From positions 84,828,139 to 84,892,138 of the forward strand of contig JAKSZU010000009.1 in assembly GCA_026018925.1 (NCBI GenBank): a stretch of DNA of 64,000 bases, written 5' to 3'. Below the pieces are notes generated by a model, which saw only the letters and a list, made by a program, of their open reading frames with translations, did not search any database and had not been told where the DNA came from. This stretch comes from Tupaia tana (Eukaryota; Chordata; Mammalia; Scandentia; Tupaiidae). Position numbers and translations under genes: made by a program. Of the stretch, positions 33,262-44,191 are shown piece after piece; positions within the stretch are counted from its first letter, which is position 1; every line of letters starts with the position of its first letter.

Positions 33262-33416
33262 CACACACATATGTGAAACTAGAAAATCATTGATGTTAAC
33301 ATACATTATTAAGCCAGTATGCAGTATATTCTGGATGGGAAACCACTTTTTGTATGCTGTGAAGATGATTAGGGGATGGATGCACATTAATTAATTTTTA
33401 AAAAAAGTTTCCAGAA
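33121..33416 (+). repeat. Repeat family X, copy 1 (unclassified retroposon)
   Basis: About 295 bp sharing blocks with 34070-34352 and 54383-54690: GGATACCAGAGACA-TGT, a GGCAGAGGGT-AGA-ATAGGG block, then GAAAATTAT-GTTGATG, GAGCCAATATACAGTGTATTCTGGATGG, CATTTTGTATGC and an A/T-rich tail. This copy contains an (AT)n microsatellite at 33213-33255. I do not recognise the family. An L1-derived 3' UTR or a SINE are both possible. Confidence 0.75.
33213..33255. repeat. (AT)n microsatellite
   Basis: About 21 AT units followed by (AC)n, inside family X copy 1. It replaces the A-rich middle found in the other copies. Confidence 0.97.
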
Positions 33417-33584
33417 AAAAATGTGTATTTGATGACTGCAGTAAACTATATATCCCCAGCTAGTTGCTACTTTATATTATGTTCATTCTACTCACTGAGG
33501 TTTATGCCTAAAGTCAGACTTGTGTTCAGGGATATGTATACATGAGCTGCAGTTGCTATTGGAAATATTCAGATTAATTAAGTT

Positions 33585-33910
33585 CATTAGAGAGACACTG
33601 TATGTCCCTGCTTAATATATACCGAGTATCTGCACTCTATGACCACAACTGATTGACTAAAAGATATATAAACACAAGAGATGTGTGTAAATGTCAGATG
33701 TGATGAGTGTGGAGGAGAGGGGCCTAGGGAAGAACATTTGGAGGAGGAATACAGAGGCAGAGCATTGACAGTACAGGGAGGTGTGGTGTAATCGGTTGAA
33801 GATATTTTGATCAACTGGACTGGGGAGAAATGTTCACATATTGAAATGTTCACTTCATAAGCTAAACAATGTCATTGAATGTGTATAAAAAATAAATTTA
33901 TTTTAAAAAG
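33585..33910 (+). mobile_element. L1 3' end fragment
   Basis: Matches the end of L1-H and L1-I: TAATATATACCGAGTATCTGCACTCTAT, GGAGGAGAGGGGCCTAGGGAAGAACATTTGGAGGAGG in pieces, GGGGAGAAATGTTCACATATTGAAATG and an A-rich tail. It may be the 3' end of L1-E after internal loss. Confidence 0.75.
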
Positions 33911-34069
33911 AAAATCTTTAAACATTTGTTTCCCAAATTTTGACCTGTGCACTCTTCTTTTTTAATACCAGTTTCTGAATAAAACACTTCTTTTAAAGAC
34001 ATTTATTTTACTTTATGCATTTAATAAACATTTTAAATTCTCTTTTCAAAAAAAAGGTCATTACCACAT
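33911..34069. other. No gene seen
   Basis: Short AT-rich stretch between an L1 tail and family X copy 2. Confidence 0.4.
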
Positions 34070-34352
34070 CAATAAAATGGGGGGAAAAGGCATAGAAAGC
34101 AGCTGTGGATACCAGAGACAGTGTGGAAGGAGGGTGGGACACAACAGAGGGTGAGTGATAGGGAATCAAGGATAGCAAAAAAAGTAAAATATACAGGAAA
34201 CAAGAAATGGAAAATTATTCGTTGATGATAACATGTATGTTGATATGATTCATTGAGCCAATATACAGTGTATTCTGAATAGGAAATCTCATTTTGTATG
34301 CTGTAATGATGTATAGCGAATAAATGTAAATAAATAAATTTAAATTAAAGAA
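34070..34352 (+). repeat. Repeat family X, copy 2
   Basis: The cleanest internal match to copy 3 (54383-54690): GGCATAGAAAGCA, TGGATACCAGAGACA, GTGTGGAAGGAG, GGTGAG-GATAGGGAAT-AAGGATAG, ACAGGAAACAA-AAATGGAAAATTAT and GCCAATATACAGTGTATTCTG, ending in TAAATAAATTTAAATTAAAG. Confidence 0.8.
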
Positions 34353-34357
34353 AAAGA

Positions 34358-36790
34358 AACAATAAAATTTGACCAGAAATAAATGAAGTAAAAAATAAAA
34401 AATCTATACAGAAAATAAATAAAACAAAAGCTAGTTCTTTGAAAAGACTAACAAGATTAACACACCTTTAGCTAGATGGATTAAGAATAAGAGAGAAAGA
34501 AACCAAATTATCAAATTTGTTTTGAAACAGGCAATATTACAACAGATAAAATAGAAATGTAAATCATCATTAAAGGATACTATAAATGACCATATGCCAA
34601 CGAACAAGAGAACCTGAATCAGATAGGCAAATTCCCAAGCACATATAATCTACCAAGATTGAATCAGGAGGACATAGAAAGCCTGAATAAACCCATAAGA
34701 AGCAATGAGATTGCATAAGTAATAAATAATGTTTAAAAATAAAAGCTCAGTTCCTAATGACTTCATTTTTGAATTCTCCAAAATTTTTAAAGAAAAGTGA
34801 ATCCCCATTCTACTCAAACTATTTCTAAAACTCCAAAAGGAAAAATACTTACAAACTCGGGACCAGCAGTTAGCGTAATGGCTATGTCACTGAACTCCCA
34901 TGTAGTCGACTGCGGTTCATGTCCCGGACCCAGTGGCTTAAAACTCACGCCGGGCGCGTGTGCGTGCATGCCCAAGATCCCGAGAGGAGAATAGAGGAGA
35001 AGGGATTGCAGCATGGCCAACCCCCCTGCGGGGTGATTTCTCACTTTCTATCTCTCTGTCTCTCTCTCTCTGTCTGGCGAGTGCACGTGCCCTATAGCAA
35101 AAACCTCTTAAAAAAAAAAAACTCACAAATACATTTTATGAAGACTCCATCATCCTCATCTCCCAAACAGATAAAGACATGACATAAAAGGAAAGCTACA
35201 GACCAATATCTCTAATGAATATAGATGCAAACATTCTCAACAAGATATTTACAGGCCATATCTAACAACACAGAAAAAATATATTCATCATGACCAGGTA
35301 GATTTTAGTCCAGGAATGCAAGGGTGGTTCAACATATGCAAAACCATAAACTTAATACACCATATTAACAGAAAGAAAGATAAAAACAATATGACCATTT
35401 CAATTAATAGAGAGAATGAATTCAACAAATTCAACACTCTTTATGATCTAGACTCTTAATAAAATCTGCATAAAAGAGTCATTTCTCAACACAATAAAAG
35501 ACATATATGAAAAATCTATAGCTAACATTATTGTGAATGGGGAAAAGCTGAAAATGTTTCCACTAAAAACTGGTACTATACAAGGTTGCCCACTTTCTCC
35601 AATCCTTTTCAATATAGTGCTGTAAGTATTAGCCAATGCAATCAAAAAAAGAGAATATTACAAAAGGTATTCAAATAGGAAAAGAGTTGAAAATATCTTC
35701 GTTCACAAATGACATGATGGTGTACTTAGAATACCCAAAGGTTTCAATGAAAAAAATTTTCAAAGTAACAAATGAATACAGTAAAATAGTAGGATATAAA
35801 ATAAATATCCAAAAATAGATAGTATTTTTTTATATGAACAGCAAGCTGAACAGGGTAGAACTTAAGTAAATAATCCCTTTAAACATAGCCACAAAATGTA
35901 TAAGCTAACTAGAGATAAACCTAACCAAGGAAGTCAAAGACTTTTACAAGGAAAACTGAAAATCTTTAAAAAGAGATTGAAAATCACATCAAATAGTGGA
36001 GGGACATCCCGTGTTCCTGGATCAGGAGAATTAATATAACAAAATGGCAATTATACCCAAGTTAATCTACATACTTAACACAATTCCAAACAATTACTAG
36101 AGACATTCTTTACAGATATAGAAAAGACAATCATAGAATTTGTCTGGAATAATATAAGACTCATTATTGCCAAAGCATTCTTGTGCAAGAAGAGTGGAGT
36201 GGGTGGCATCTCACACCATGATGCCAAAATATATTACAAATCAGTGATAATCAAAACAGAGTTGTACTGGCACAAAAACAGTCATGTGGATCAATGGAAC
36301 TGAATAGAGACCCCAGAAATAAACATCAAAACATACAGCCAACTTATTTTTGACAAAGGATAGCAGTCAATCCAGTGGGAAAATAAAAATCTCTTTAGCA
36401 AATGATGCTGGAAAAACTGAGCATCCGCCTGCAGAAATATGAAACTGGAATCTTTCACCATTAACAAAAATCAACTCATAATTGATCATGATCTAAACTT
36501 AAGACCTCCAACTATAAAACTGCTAGTGTAAAACACAGGGGAAACTCTGGGAGACATCGAGGTAGGCAAAGACTTCTTAAATAAGACACAAAAAGTACAT
36601 GTAATAATGCCAAAAATGGACAAACAAGATTACATCAGATTAAGAACTTTATGTACAGCAAAATACATAGTAATTAGTTTGAATCAACAACCATCAGAAT
36701 GGGAGAATTTTTTTGTAAACTATGCCTCAGATAAGGGAATGGTAACCAGAATACATAGGGAATTCAAACAGCTTACCTGAAAAAAAATTA
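34358..36790 (+). pseudogene. L1-A ORF2, third segment (reverse transcriptase to near C-terminus)
   Basis: Continues from 30973: the FEKTNKIN-LARW-KK-like linker, then RT with [15 protein letters not shown] motif [18 protein letters not shown] (motif B) and KISSFTNDMMVYLEYP (motif C, with the first catalytic D as N), then the thumb and DKGMVTRIHREFKQL near 36770, where it ends abruptly. Many stops and indels. SINE copy 13 interrupts it. The last part of ORF2 and the 3' UTR are missing. Confidence 0.85.
34859..35121 (+). mobile_element. tRNA-derived SINE, copy 13
   Basis: Full-length copy, head GGACCAGCAGTTAGCGTAATGG. The flanks TTACAAACTC and CTCACAAATAC are an approximate duplication in L1-A ORF2. 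Confidence 0.93.
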
Positions 36791-36961
36791 TTAGCCCATA
36801 TACCACCAACCTTGGCATTTGTTTTACTCATTCATTCACTCATTCATTCATTCCCTCAACAACACTTGAATGTCAACAAAATTCTAGGCCTTGTAATGCA
36901 GGCTCTAAAAATTAAAGGATAAAATAGGACAAGGTCACCACACACTGGAAATTCACAATCT
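36791..36961 (+). mobile_element. Ancient mammalian repeat, left part
   Basis: A (CATT)n start, then CAACAACACTTGAATG-type text, TTCTAGGCCTTG and GGAAATTCACAATCTAGT. The order resembles a widespread old mammalian repeat beginning CATTCATTCAACAAATATTT. The likely continuation is at 38293-38345 (AAAGTGATAAGTAC), so L1-I split it. The family name is not certain. Confidence 0.5.
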
Positions 36962-38292
36962 AGTTTCTGCATGGTAAAAGACACAGTAATTAGTGTGAAT
37001 TGAAAGCCCTCAGAATGGGAAAATATTTTTGTAAACTATGCATCAGATAAGGGACTGATAACCAGAATACATAAGGAACTAAAGAAGCTGTTTGGAAAAA
37101 AGATGATGAACCCTATTAAAAGATGGGAGAAGGAGTTGAAAAGAACACTCACTAAAGATGACATATGAATAGCCAGAAGGCATATGAAAAAATGTTCAAC
37201 ATCCCTCATCATAAGGGAAATGAAGATTAAAACAACAATGAGAGGGAACCAGCAGTTAGCGTAATGGCTATGTCGCTGGACTCCCACGTAGTTGACTGTG
37301 GTTCGCGTCCCGGACCCGGTGGCTTAAAACTCACACCGGGCGCATGTGCGTGCATGCCCAAGATCCCGAGAGAAGAATGGAGGAGAAGGGATTGCGGCGT
37401 GGCCATCCCCCCTGGGGGGTGATTTCTCGCTTTCTGTCTCTCTGTCTCTCTCTGTCTGTCTGGTGAGTGCACGTGCCCTATAGCGAAAATCTCTCCAAAA
37501 ACAACAACAACAACAACAACAACAACGAGATACCACTTAACCCGTCAGAATGGCTAAGATTAAAAAAAAAAAATGATAAGTGTTGGCGGGGGTGTGGTGA
37601 AAGGGGAACTCTCTTACACTGCTGGTGGGACTGTAAATTAGCCCAACCACTATGGAGAACAATTTGGAGATTCCTCAAAAATTTACAAATAGAACTGCCA
37701 TGTGATCCAGCAATCCCATTTCTTGGCATCTACCCAAAGGACAGAAGAATTTCTCATTGGAAAAGTGCTTGCACATCGATGTTTATTGCAGCACTTTTCA
37801 TGATTGCTAAGACATGGAATCAACCCAAATGCCCCTGTACAGATGAATGGATTGAAAAACTGTGGCACATATACTCTATGGAATACTATTCAGCCATTAA
37901 GAACAACAAAACCCTGACTTTTGACAGAAAGTGGAAGAATATGCAGGATTTACTGCTTAGTGAAGCAAGCCAGGTTATGAAGGAGAGACACTGTATGTCT
38001 CCACTTAATACATACTGATTGTCCACACTCTATAACTGAAACTGATGGACTAAAGGATGTACAAACAGAAGAGGTGGATGTGAATGCCAGATGTGGGGTG
38101 TGTGGAGGAGTGGGGCCTGGGGAAGAACATTTAGAGGAGGGATACGAAGACAGCATTGTTGAGACAGGGAGGTAGTGTTGTTATATTTTGATCAGGGAGA
38201 AATGTTCATATACTGAAATGATCACCTTGTAAGCTAAATAATGTAATTGAATGTATTTAAAAAATGTAAATAAAAATTAAAAAAAAATAAAA
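36962..38292 (+). mobile_element. L1-I: 5'-truncated LINE-1
   Basis: Starts inside ORF2 at the [37 protein letters not shown] position and runs through the C-terminus, 3' UTR and A-rich tail. The C-domain keeps CX3CX7HX4C ([18 protein letters not shown]). It is interrupted by SINE copy 14. One long frame (37467-38018) is the ORF2 C-terminus and is not a separate gene. Same subfamily as L1-H by its 3' UTR. Confidence 0.9.
37245..37498 (+). mobile_element. tRNA-derived SINE, copy 14, with (AAC)n tail
   Basis: Full-length. The tail is nine AAC units (37499-37526). AACAACAATGAGA before and AACAACAACGAGA after mark the target duplication in L1-I. Confidence 0.94.
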
Positions 38293-39124
38293 AATAAAGG
38301 CAAGCATTGCTAAAAATAATTATAATATAAAGTGATAAGTACTTCCTCAATGGATGAGTCATGCATAAGGATCATGGGGCCCAAGGCAAGTGAAATCTAC
38401 ATCTGCTGATTGTGGAAGCTGCAGAATACAAAAGTCAGAGATGGTTCCCAAAGGAAGTTGTATTTACCAGAGAGTTGTACTTACCATAAAGTTTGAGATA
38501 AGTAGGGAGAAAATGAGTTAAAGGGTATTCTAGAGAAGAAAACACCGTGTGTATAAAGGTATAGAAAAACATTTTTTAAAGTGTTTCTTCAAAAATATTG
38601 CTTTAAGTTCTCACATGAACTCATTTTCCATAGACAGAATGAAATTGGCTAAGTATGGGTCATAATATAAGCAAATATATCCTGAGTGTCACACGAATGA
38701 AGTGCCCCCAAGGAAAACTGAGACAATGAAGCAAATCAAGTCTGGATGTAGACAGGGTAAAACATTGAATATCTTAGAAGTCAACTTCTCTCCTTTCTCC
38801 TCAGTCCAAAACTGAGTGTCTTTACTAGTGGAGGACATTATGAAGGTACTGACCAGAATAATAGTGTGATCTAAAGAACACCAGAAGAACTTTCCCTAGA
38901 TAAAAGTAGCTCTCATTGGCCTCCCACTACGATTTTGAAGTAACACCACGATTTTTTCTAGCTACTTTTTTAAAAACTTATTTTGTTTAATTTTAACATT
39001 TTTACAGAAAAATCTGAAAGATACAGGGAAACACAGAGATAAAAAAAATCAACAATAATTCTACTATCTATGTAAGTGAAATTACTTCTGATTCTAGTGT
39101 CACTCTCTCTCACAACCCTTTTGC
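38293..39124. other. No gene; unique-looking sequence
   Basis: Probably the right end of the ancient repeat (to about 38345), then AT-rich sequence without a recognised family or coding potential. Confidence 0.45.
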
Positions 39125-40395
39125 TCTACTTATATTTTATTTTTTAAATTTTAAATCATTTATGTTTAATCACTATACATCACTAGCTTGTTCATTGAAT
39201 TTACCCAACATAAACACACTTCACACCAGTCTAGTTGAGGATATAAAACATGTTGTCATGGGACCAGCAGTTAGCATAATGGCTATGTCGTTGGACTCCC
39301 ATGTAGTTAACCACGGTTCGCGTCCCGGACCCGGTGGCTTAAAACTCATGCTGGGTGTGTGTGCGTGCATGCCCAAGATCCTGAGAGGAGAATGGAGAAG
39401 GAATTGCGGCGTGACCATCTCCCCTGGGGGGGTGATTTCTCGCTTTCTGTCTCTCTGTCTGTCTGGCGAGCACACGTGCCCTATAGCAAAAAACCTCTCC
39501 AAAAAAAAAAAATGTTGTCATGAACAGATAAAAATCCATTTCTGTGTCCCATATGTCTTGCCTTTCTATTTTTCTCCTTCATTTCTTTCTTATACTCTTC
39601 CTCTTCTCCCATCCTCTTCCCACATTGTCTTCAGTATTCATAACCATTTTCAATTTTTTTATGTCCTCTAACCTTTCAGTTTCCACCATTGCATGCAGAA
39701 AGTTGGTATATATTAAGTGGAGACATACAATGTCTCTCTTTTATATCCTGGCTTACTTCATTCAACAGTCAAAATACCATATTTATCCAGTTTCTATCAA
39801 ATGCTAGGGTCTTGATTTTTATGACTGAGTAGTATTCTATAGATTATATGTGCCACACTTTTTTAATCCATTCATCTTTTCATGCACATTTGAATTGATT
39901 AGATGTCCTAGAAATTGTGAATACTGCAATAAACACAGATATGCAAGCACTTTTCCAACTTAACATTCTCCTATCCCTTGGGTAAATACCCAGGAGAGGA
40001 ATTGTTGGATTGTATGGTAGTTCTATTTGTACGTCCTTGAGGAACCTCCATATTGTTCTCCTCAGTGACTGGACCAATTTACGCTCCCACCAACAGTGTA
40101 GGAGGGTTCCACTTTTACCACACACCCCTGCCTGCATTAATCCTTTTTCTAAAATCTTCAATATTCTGACAGTGGTTATGGGGTATCTCATTGTGGTTGT
40201 CATCTGCATCTCCCTTAGGATAAGGGATGTTGATAATTTTTTCACATGCTTTTTAGTTGTTTATATCTTTCTTAGAGAGTTGTTTATTACTTCATTTTCC
40301 CATATTTTAACTGGGTTAATCATTGAGGGGGGAGTAAAACCTTTGAGTTCCCTGTGTATTTCGATTATTCCCTTATCTAAGTCATAATTTACATA
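39125..40395 (-). mobile_element. LINE-1 3' part, possibly the 3' end of L1-G
   Basis: Minus-strand L1 3' UTR and ORF2 C-terminus ([53 protein letters not shown]). The orientation is the same as L1-G at 40712. A 317-bp non-L1 block and loss of the region between RT motif B and the C-domain separate the two, so one element with a deletion is plausible. SINE copy 15 interrupts the 3' UTR. Confidence 0.8.
39260..39511 (+). mobile_element. tRNA-derived SINE, copy 15
   Basis: Full-length, with a perfect target duplication ATGTTGTCATG at 39249-39259 and 39512-39522. It runs opposite in sense to its L1 host. Confidence 0.95.
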
Positions 40396-40711
40396 ATTTG
40401 TCTCTCCTGGTTGGGAGGGGGAGAGGGGATTATTAACAAGATAAAGGGAAAGGAGGCGCTGAAAGCCAAGAAAATGCTAATTCAGCCTCCAGCCCACAAA
40501 CTCCAGTGGAGAGGCAAGGGAACAGGCCTTCAGAAGACACCTTCATGGCTCCTGAGAACTAGTGATTTCAAGGGAATAAGAAAAATAATTTTCCACTGAT
40601 AATTCAGCCTTGAAACCACAAACTCACGTGGTAGGAAGCCTTTTAAGTCTCCTGTCTCTGTCTCTCTCTGTCTTCTCATGTTTTTGTAATTTTTCCATTT
40701 TAAAATTTTTT
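40396..40711. other. Unclassified 317-bp block inside L1-G
   Basis: GC-richer than its surroundings, with no L1 match, tRNA head or long terminal repeat recognised. It replaces the ORF2 region between RT motif B and the C-domain. It could be filler from a deletion or an unknown element. Confidence 0.4.
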
Positions 40712-42583
40712 AAGGTCTTGTACCCATTTTTAGCACAAAAGCTTTCAGCTTTTCTCCATTCAGGATGGTATTTGCTGTGGGTTTTTCATTGATAGCTTTT
40801 ATTGTGTTGAGAAATGACCCTTCTATGCTGATATTGCTGAGTGTCTTGGTTATGAAGGGATGTTGTATCTTATCAAATGCTTTTTCTGCATCAATTGATA
40901 TTATCATATGGTTTTTATCTTTCTCTCTGTTAATATGGTTTATTACATTAATGGTTTTGTGTATGTTCAACCAACCTTGAATTACTGGAATAAAGTCTAC
41001 CAGATTATGATGTATAATCTTTTTTATAAGTGGTTGGATACAATTTGCTAGTATCTTGTTGAGAATCTTTGCATCTATATTCATCAGAGATATCGGTCTA
41101 TTGTTTTCCTTCCTGGTCCCGTCCTTATCTGTTTTAAGCATAAGGGTGAAGGGGGCCTCATAGAATGAATTAGGGAGAATTTCACCATTTTGGATTTTAA
41201 AAATAACTTGAGCAATATGGGGGTTAACTCTTTTTTGAAAGTTTTGGAGAATTCAGAGGCGAAGCCATCAGGACCATGGTTTTTCTTCATTGGGAGGTTG
41301 TTTATTACTGATTCAATCTCCTGACTTGTTATGGGCCTATTCATACTTTCTACATCTTCCTGGCTCAATCCCGGTAGATAATATGTATCCAGAATTTTAT
41401 CCATCTCATCCAGATTTTCTTGTTTCTTGGCATAGAGTTTTTCATAGTATCCTCTAATGATGTTTTGTATTTCTACTATTTCTAGTGTTATATTGGCTGC
41501 TTCATTGCATATTTGATTTACCTGGTTCCTTCATCTCTTCTTAATATTATTGAGTCTTGCTAGAAGTGTATTGATTTTGTTTATCTTTTCAAAGAACCAG
41601 CTTTTACTTTTATTTATTTTCTGAAAAGTTCATTTATTTTTTATTTCATTTACTTCTGCTCTTAAGTTTATTATTTTCTTTCTCCTGGAGTTTTTGGATT
41701 TCCTTGCTGTTGCTTTTCCAATTCTCTGTGGCACGATGTTAGGTGATCCATTTGTCTTCTTTTCATCTTCTTATGTGCACTAATTGCTATAAACTTCCCT
41801 CTTATGACTGCTTTAGTAGTGTCCCAAAGATTATGGAAACTCATGTCCTCATTGTCATTGACTTCCATGAAGCTTTTGATCTCAATCTTTATTTCTTCAG
41901 TAGTTATGAAGTCATTCAGGATGAGTTTATTTAATTTCCTTGCATTTGGGTATTTGTGAGGGTTTCTTTTGAAATTAAAATCAAGTCTAATTCCATCATG
42001 GTCGGAGAAGATGATAGATATAGTTTCTATGCCTTTGAAACTGTAGAGACTTGCCTTGTGTCCTATCATGTGGTCAATCTTCGAGAAATTTCCATGCGGG
42101 GGTGAGAAAAAAGTTTATCTTGTGCTTTTTGGATGGAAAGTTCTATAGGTTCTGTTAAGTTCATTTTATTCATGATATCATTTAGATCCTTTCTCTCTTT
42201 ACCTATTTTTTGTCTAGATGATCTATCCAAAGGGGATAGTGGAGTGTTGAGGTCTCCAACAATTAGTGTGTTGTAGTCTATGTCTCCTTTTAGATGTAAG
42301 ACTTTCCTTGACGCATCTCGGTGCTCCTGTGTTAGGTGCATAGAAATATATAAGCGTTATATCTTCTTGATTGACTGATCCTTTTAGTACAATATAGTGT
42401 CCTTCTTTGTCTCTTTGAACCGTTTTTGTTTTAAAGATTATTTTGTCAGAAATTAGAATCATTACTCCAGCTCTCTTTTGATTCCCATTTGCATGGAAAA
42501 CCTTTTTCCAACCCTTCACTTTCAGTCTATGTATGTCTTTATCCATGAAGTGGGTTTCCTGTAGGTAACAGATAGAGGGTTTC

Positions 42584-42631
<48 letters not shown>

Positions 42632-42734
42632 CCCATTCATCCAGTCTGTGTCTCTTGATAGGAGAATTTAATCCATTCACATTCAATATTATTATCAATA
42701 TTTCTGGACTTCTCCTGATGTCCAAGTTTGTCAT
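40712..42734 (-). pseudogene. L1-G ORF2, endonuclease to RT motif B
   Basis: Starts [27 protein letters not shown] motifs include [14 protein letters not shown] and SDHDGIR. RT has SIDAEKAFD and breaks off at LKMGTRP, just before the QGCPLSP motif. A 46-T run at 42586-42631 (46 A in sense) sits where other copies have seven A after EW. There are several frame changes. Antisense frames are shadows. Confidence 0.88.
42586..42631. repeat. Homopolymer T46 in L1-G ORF2
   Basis: 46 consecutive T, at the position of the A7 of other ORF2 copies (GGATAAAAAAACA). Confidence 0.97.
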
Positions 42735-42789
42735 TGTCTTTGTTGCCTTTTATTCCTTTATTTCTGGATGTTCATTCTTTAGTTTTTCT

Positions 42790-43512
42790 GGAACAGTACT
42801 CTCTTAAGGGATTCTTGAAGAGCTGGTCTGGTGTTCGCAAATTCTTTCAGGGTTTTTTTGTCTGAAAAGATTTTAATCTTTTTTTCCCATATGAAGGATA
42901 ATCTTGCAGGATATACTAACCTTCATTGAAATTGTTACTCTTTTAAAACTTTCAAAACATCTTTCTATTCTTTTCTTGTTTGCATTGTTTCTGTTGAGAG
43001 GTCCAGTGTTAGCCTGATGGGATAACCTTTGTAAGTCACTTCTTATTTCTATCTTGCCAGTTTTAGTATCATGTCTTTATCTGCAGTCTTGGAAAGTCTG
43101 GCTAATATGTGCCTTGGGGAAGATATTCTTGGGTTGATTCTATTTGGGGTCCTTTGTATTTCTTGGATCTGGGTGTTTGACTGTCTCTCTAGACTTGGAA
43201 GATATTCTTCCAGGATTTCATGGAATAGATTTTGCATTCCCTCATTAGTTTCTTCATGTACTGAGATAAAAATTATTTGGATGTTAGGGCATCTAACATC
43301 CAGTTAGAATCTAACATCCAGTTGGAATCCAGTATTTCTCATATATTATCCTCATGTTTTATTTTGTTGTTGTTGTTGTTATTTTCTCTATCATTTTGGT
43401 GTTTTTATCTAGGTCAGGCATTTATCTTCTATATCAGAGATTAGATCTTCAGCATGGTCTAATTGACTTTTAATACTTTCAAGAGAGTTTTTGATTTCCT
43501 GTATTGCAGACT
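42790..43512 (-). pseudogene. L1-G ORF1, C-terminal two-thirds, cut by ERV1
   Basis: Read from 43512 downward: sequence following the KS in LEIKSAIQEIKNSLESIKSQLDHAEDLISDIED-type text, then the RRM and the block FHEILEEYLPSLERQSN, RTPNRINPRISSPRHILARLSKTADKD, to the ORF1 end near 42806. Its missing N-terminal third lies at 55380-55626 (L1-F). The break falls exactly at CAGACT next to the ERV1 5' LTR. Confidence 0.88.
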
Positions 43513-43832
43513 TGTGGCAGGCACTGCATAGGGAAGCCATCTTGAGCTATCCGCCATCTTGAGCTATCCACCATCTTGGAAACCATTAGGTTTCACTTCC
43601 TCAATGAGAAATAATTTCTCAGAAATCATGTGACCAACTGTTCTCCCCAGAAGTACTTGGGTTTCTAGGCAACGGGAGAGATCCACCCACACCAATGATT
43701 CGTTCATGCTGCTCTATCTCATTTGCATTTCAGGTAACCAATCGGTGCCCACCAGCCTGTATATAACTCGCCATTTTCCCTCAATAAACAGAAGATGGAA
43801 GACTTGATCAGCACCTCGTATTGTCTCCACTC

Positions 43833-43872
<40 letters not shown>

Positions 43873-43931
43873 TGTCCCTTCTCTCACTCCCTCACCCAGG
43901 AATGTGTTCAACTGTCCTTTGTGCCAGGACA
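43513..43931 (+). repeat. ERV1 5' LTR
   Basis: TGTGGCAGG...CCAGGACA. U3 begins with three tandem GCCATCTTGAGCTATCC-type units (43536-43580). There is a TATA-like GTATATAA near 43758, AATAAA at 43784 and a (TG)n tract in U5 (43837-43871). The 3' LTR differs by scattered substitutions and a shorter TG tract. Confidence 0.93.
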
Positions 43932-43933
43932 CG

Positions 43934-43951
43934 TGGCGCCTGAAAACGGAC
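43934..43951 (+). other. ERV1 primer-binding site, lysine-tRNA-like
   Basis: TGGCGCCTGAAAACGGAC, two bases after the LTR end. ERV2 has TGGCGCCTGAACACGGAC at the same place. Both are near the canonical lysine-tRNA primer site with 2-3 mismatches. Confidence 0.75.
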
Positions 43952-44149
43952 CTGGGTATGAGGGATCCAGTGAAGAGCTCCCGAGGTAGGCTCCAGTGCA
44001 GAGCAAGCGAGAAATGCCGGTGGTAAACAGAAGAGGATGGCAGAGACTCATCCAGAAGGGGACGGCAAAGTCTCGTCCAGAAGGGGACGGCAGAGACTCG
44101 TCCTGAGAAAGGCTGGTGAAAAACATAGAAGGACGAAGAGAAGACGTCC

Positions 44150-44160
44150 TGGTAAGTATT
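44150..44160 (+). promoter_or_regulatory. Splice-donor-like site in ERV1 leader
   Basis: CCTGGTAAGTATTT matches the mammalian donor consensus (G|GTAAGT) between the primer site and gag, where retroviruses place the donor for subgenomic env RNA. The same motif occurs in ERV2 near 58548-58558 on the minus strand. Confidence 0.6.
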
Positions 44161-44191
44161 TACTTACGTTTTATTTTAAGTATGGGTAATA

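Noticed and set aside
37467..38018. 183-codon frame as an independent gene
   Set aside because: It is the C-terminal part of L1-I ORF2 after SINE copy 14, including the [18 protein letters not shown] motif.
43795..44026. Cysteine/valine repeat frames at 43.8 kb and 58.8 kb
   Set aside because: Translations of the (TG)n/(CA)n microsatellite in the ERV U5 region.
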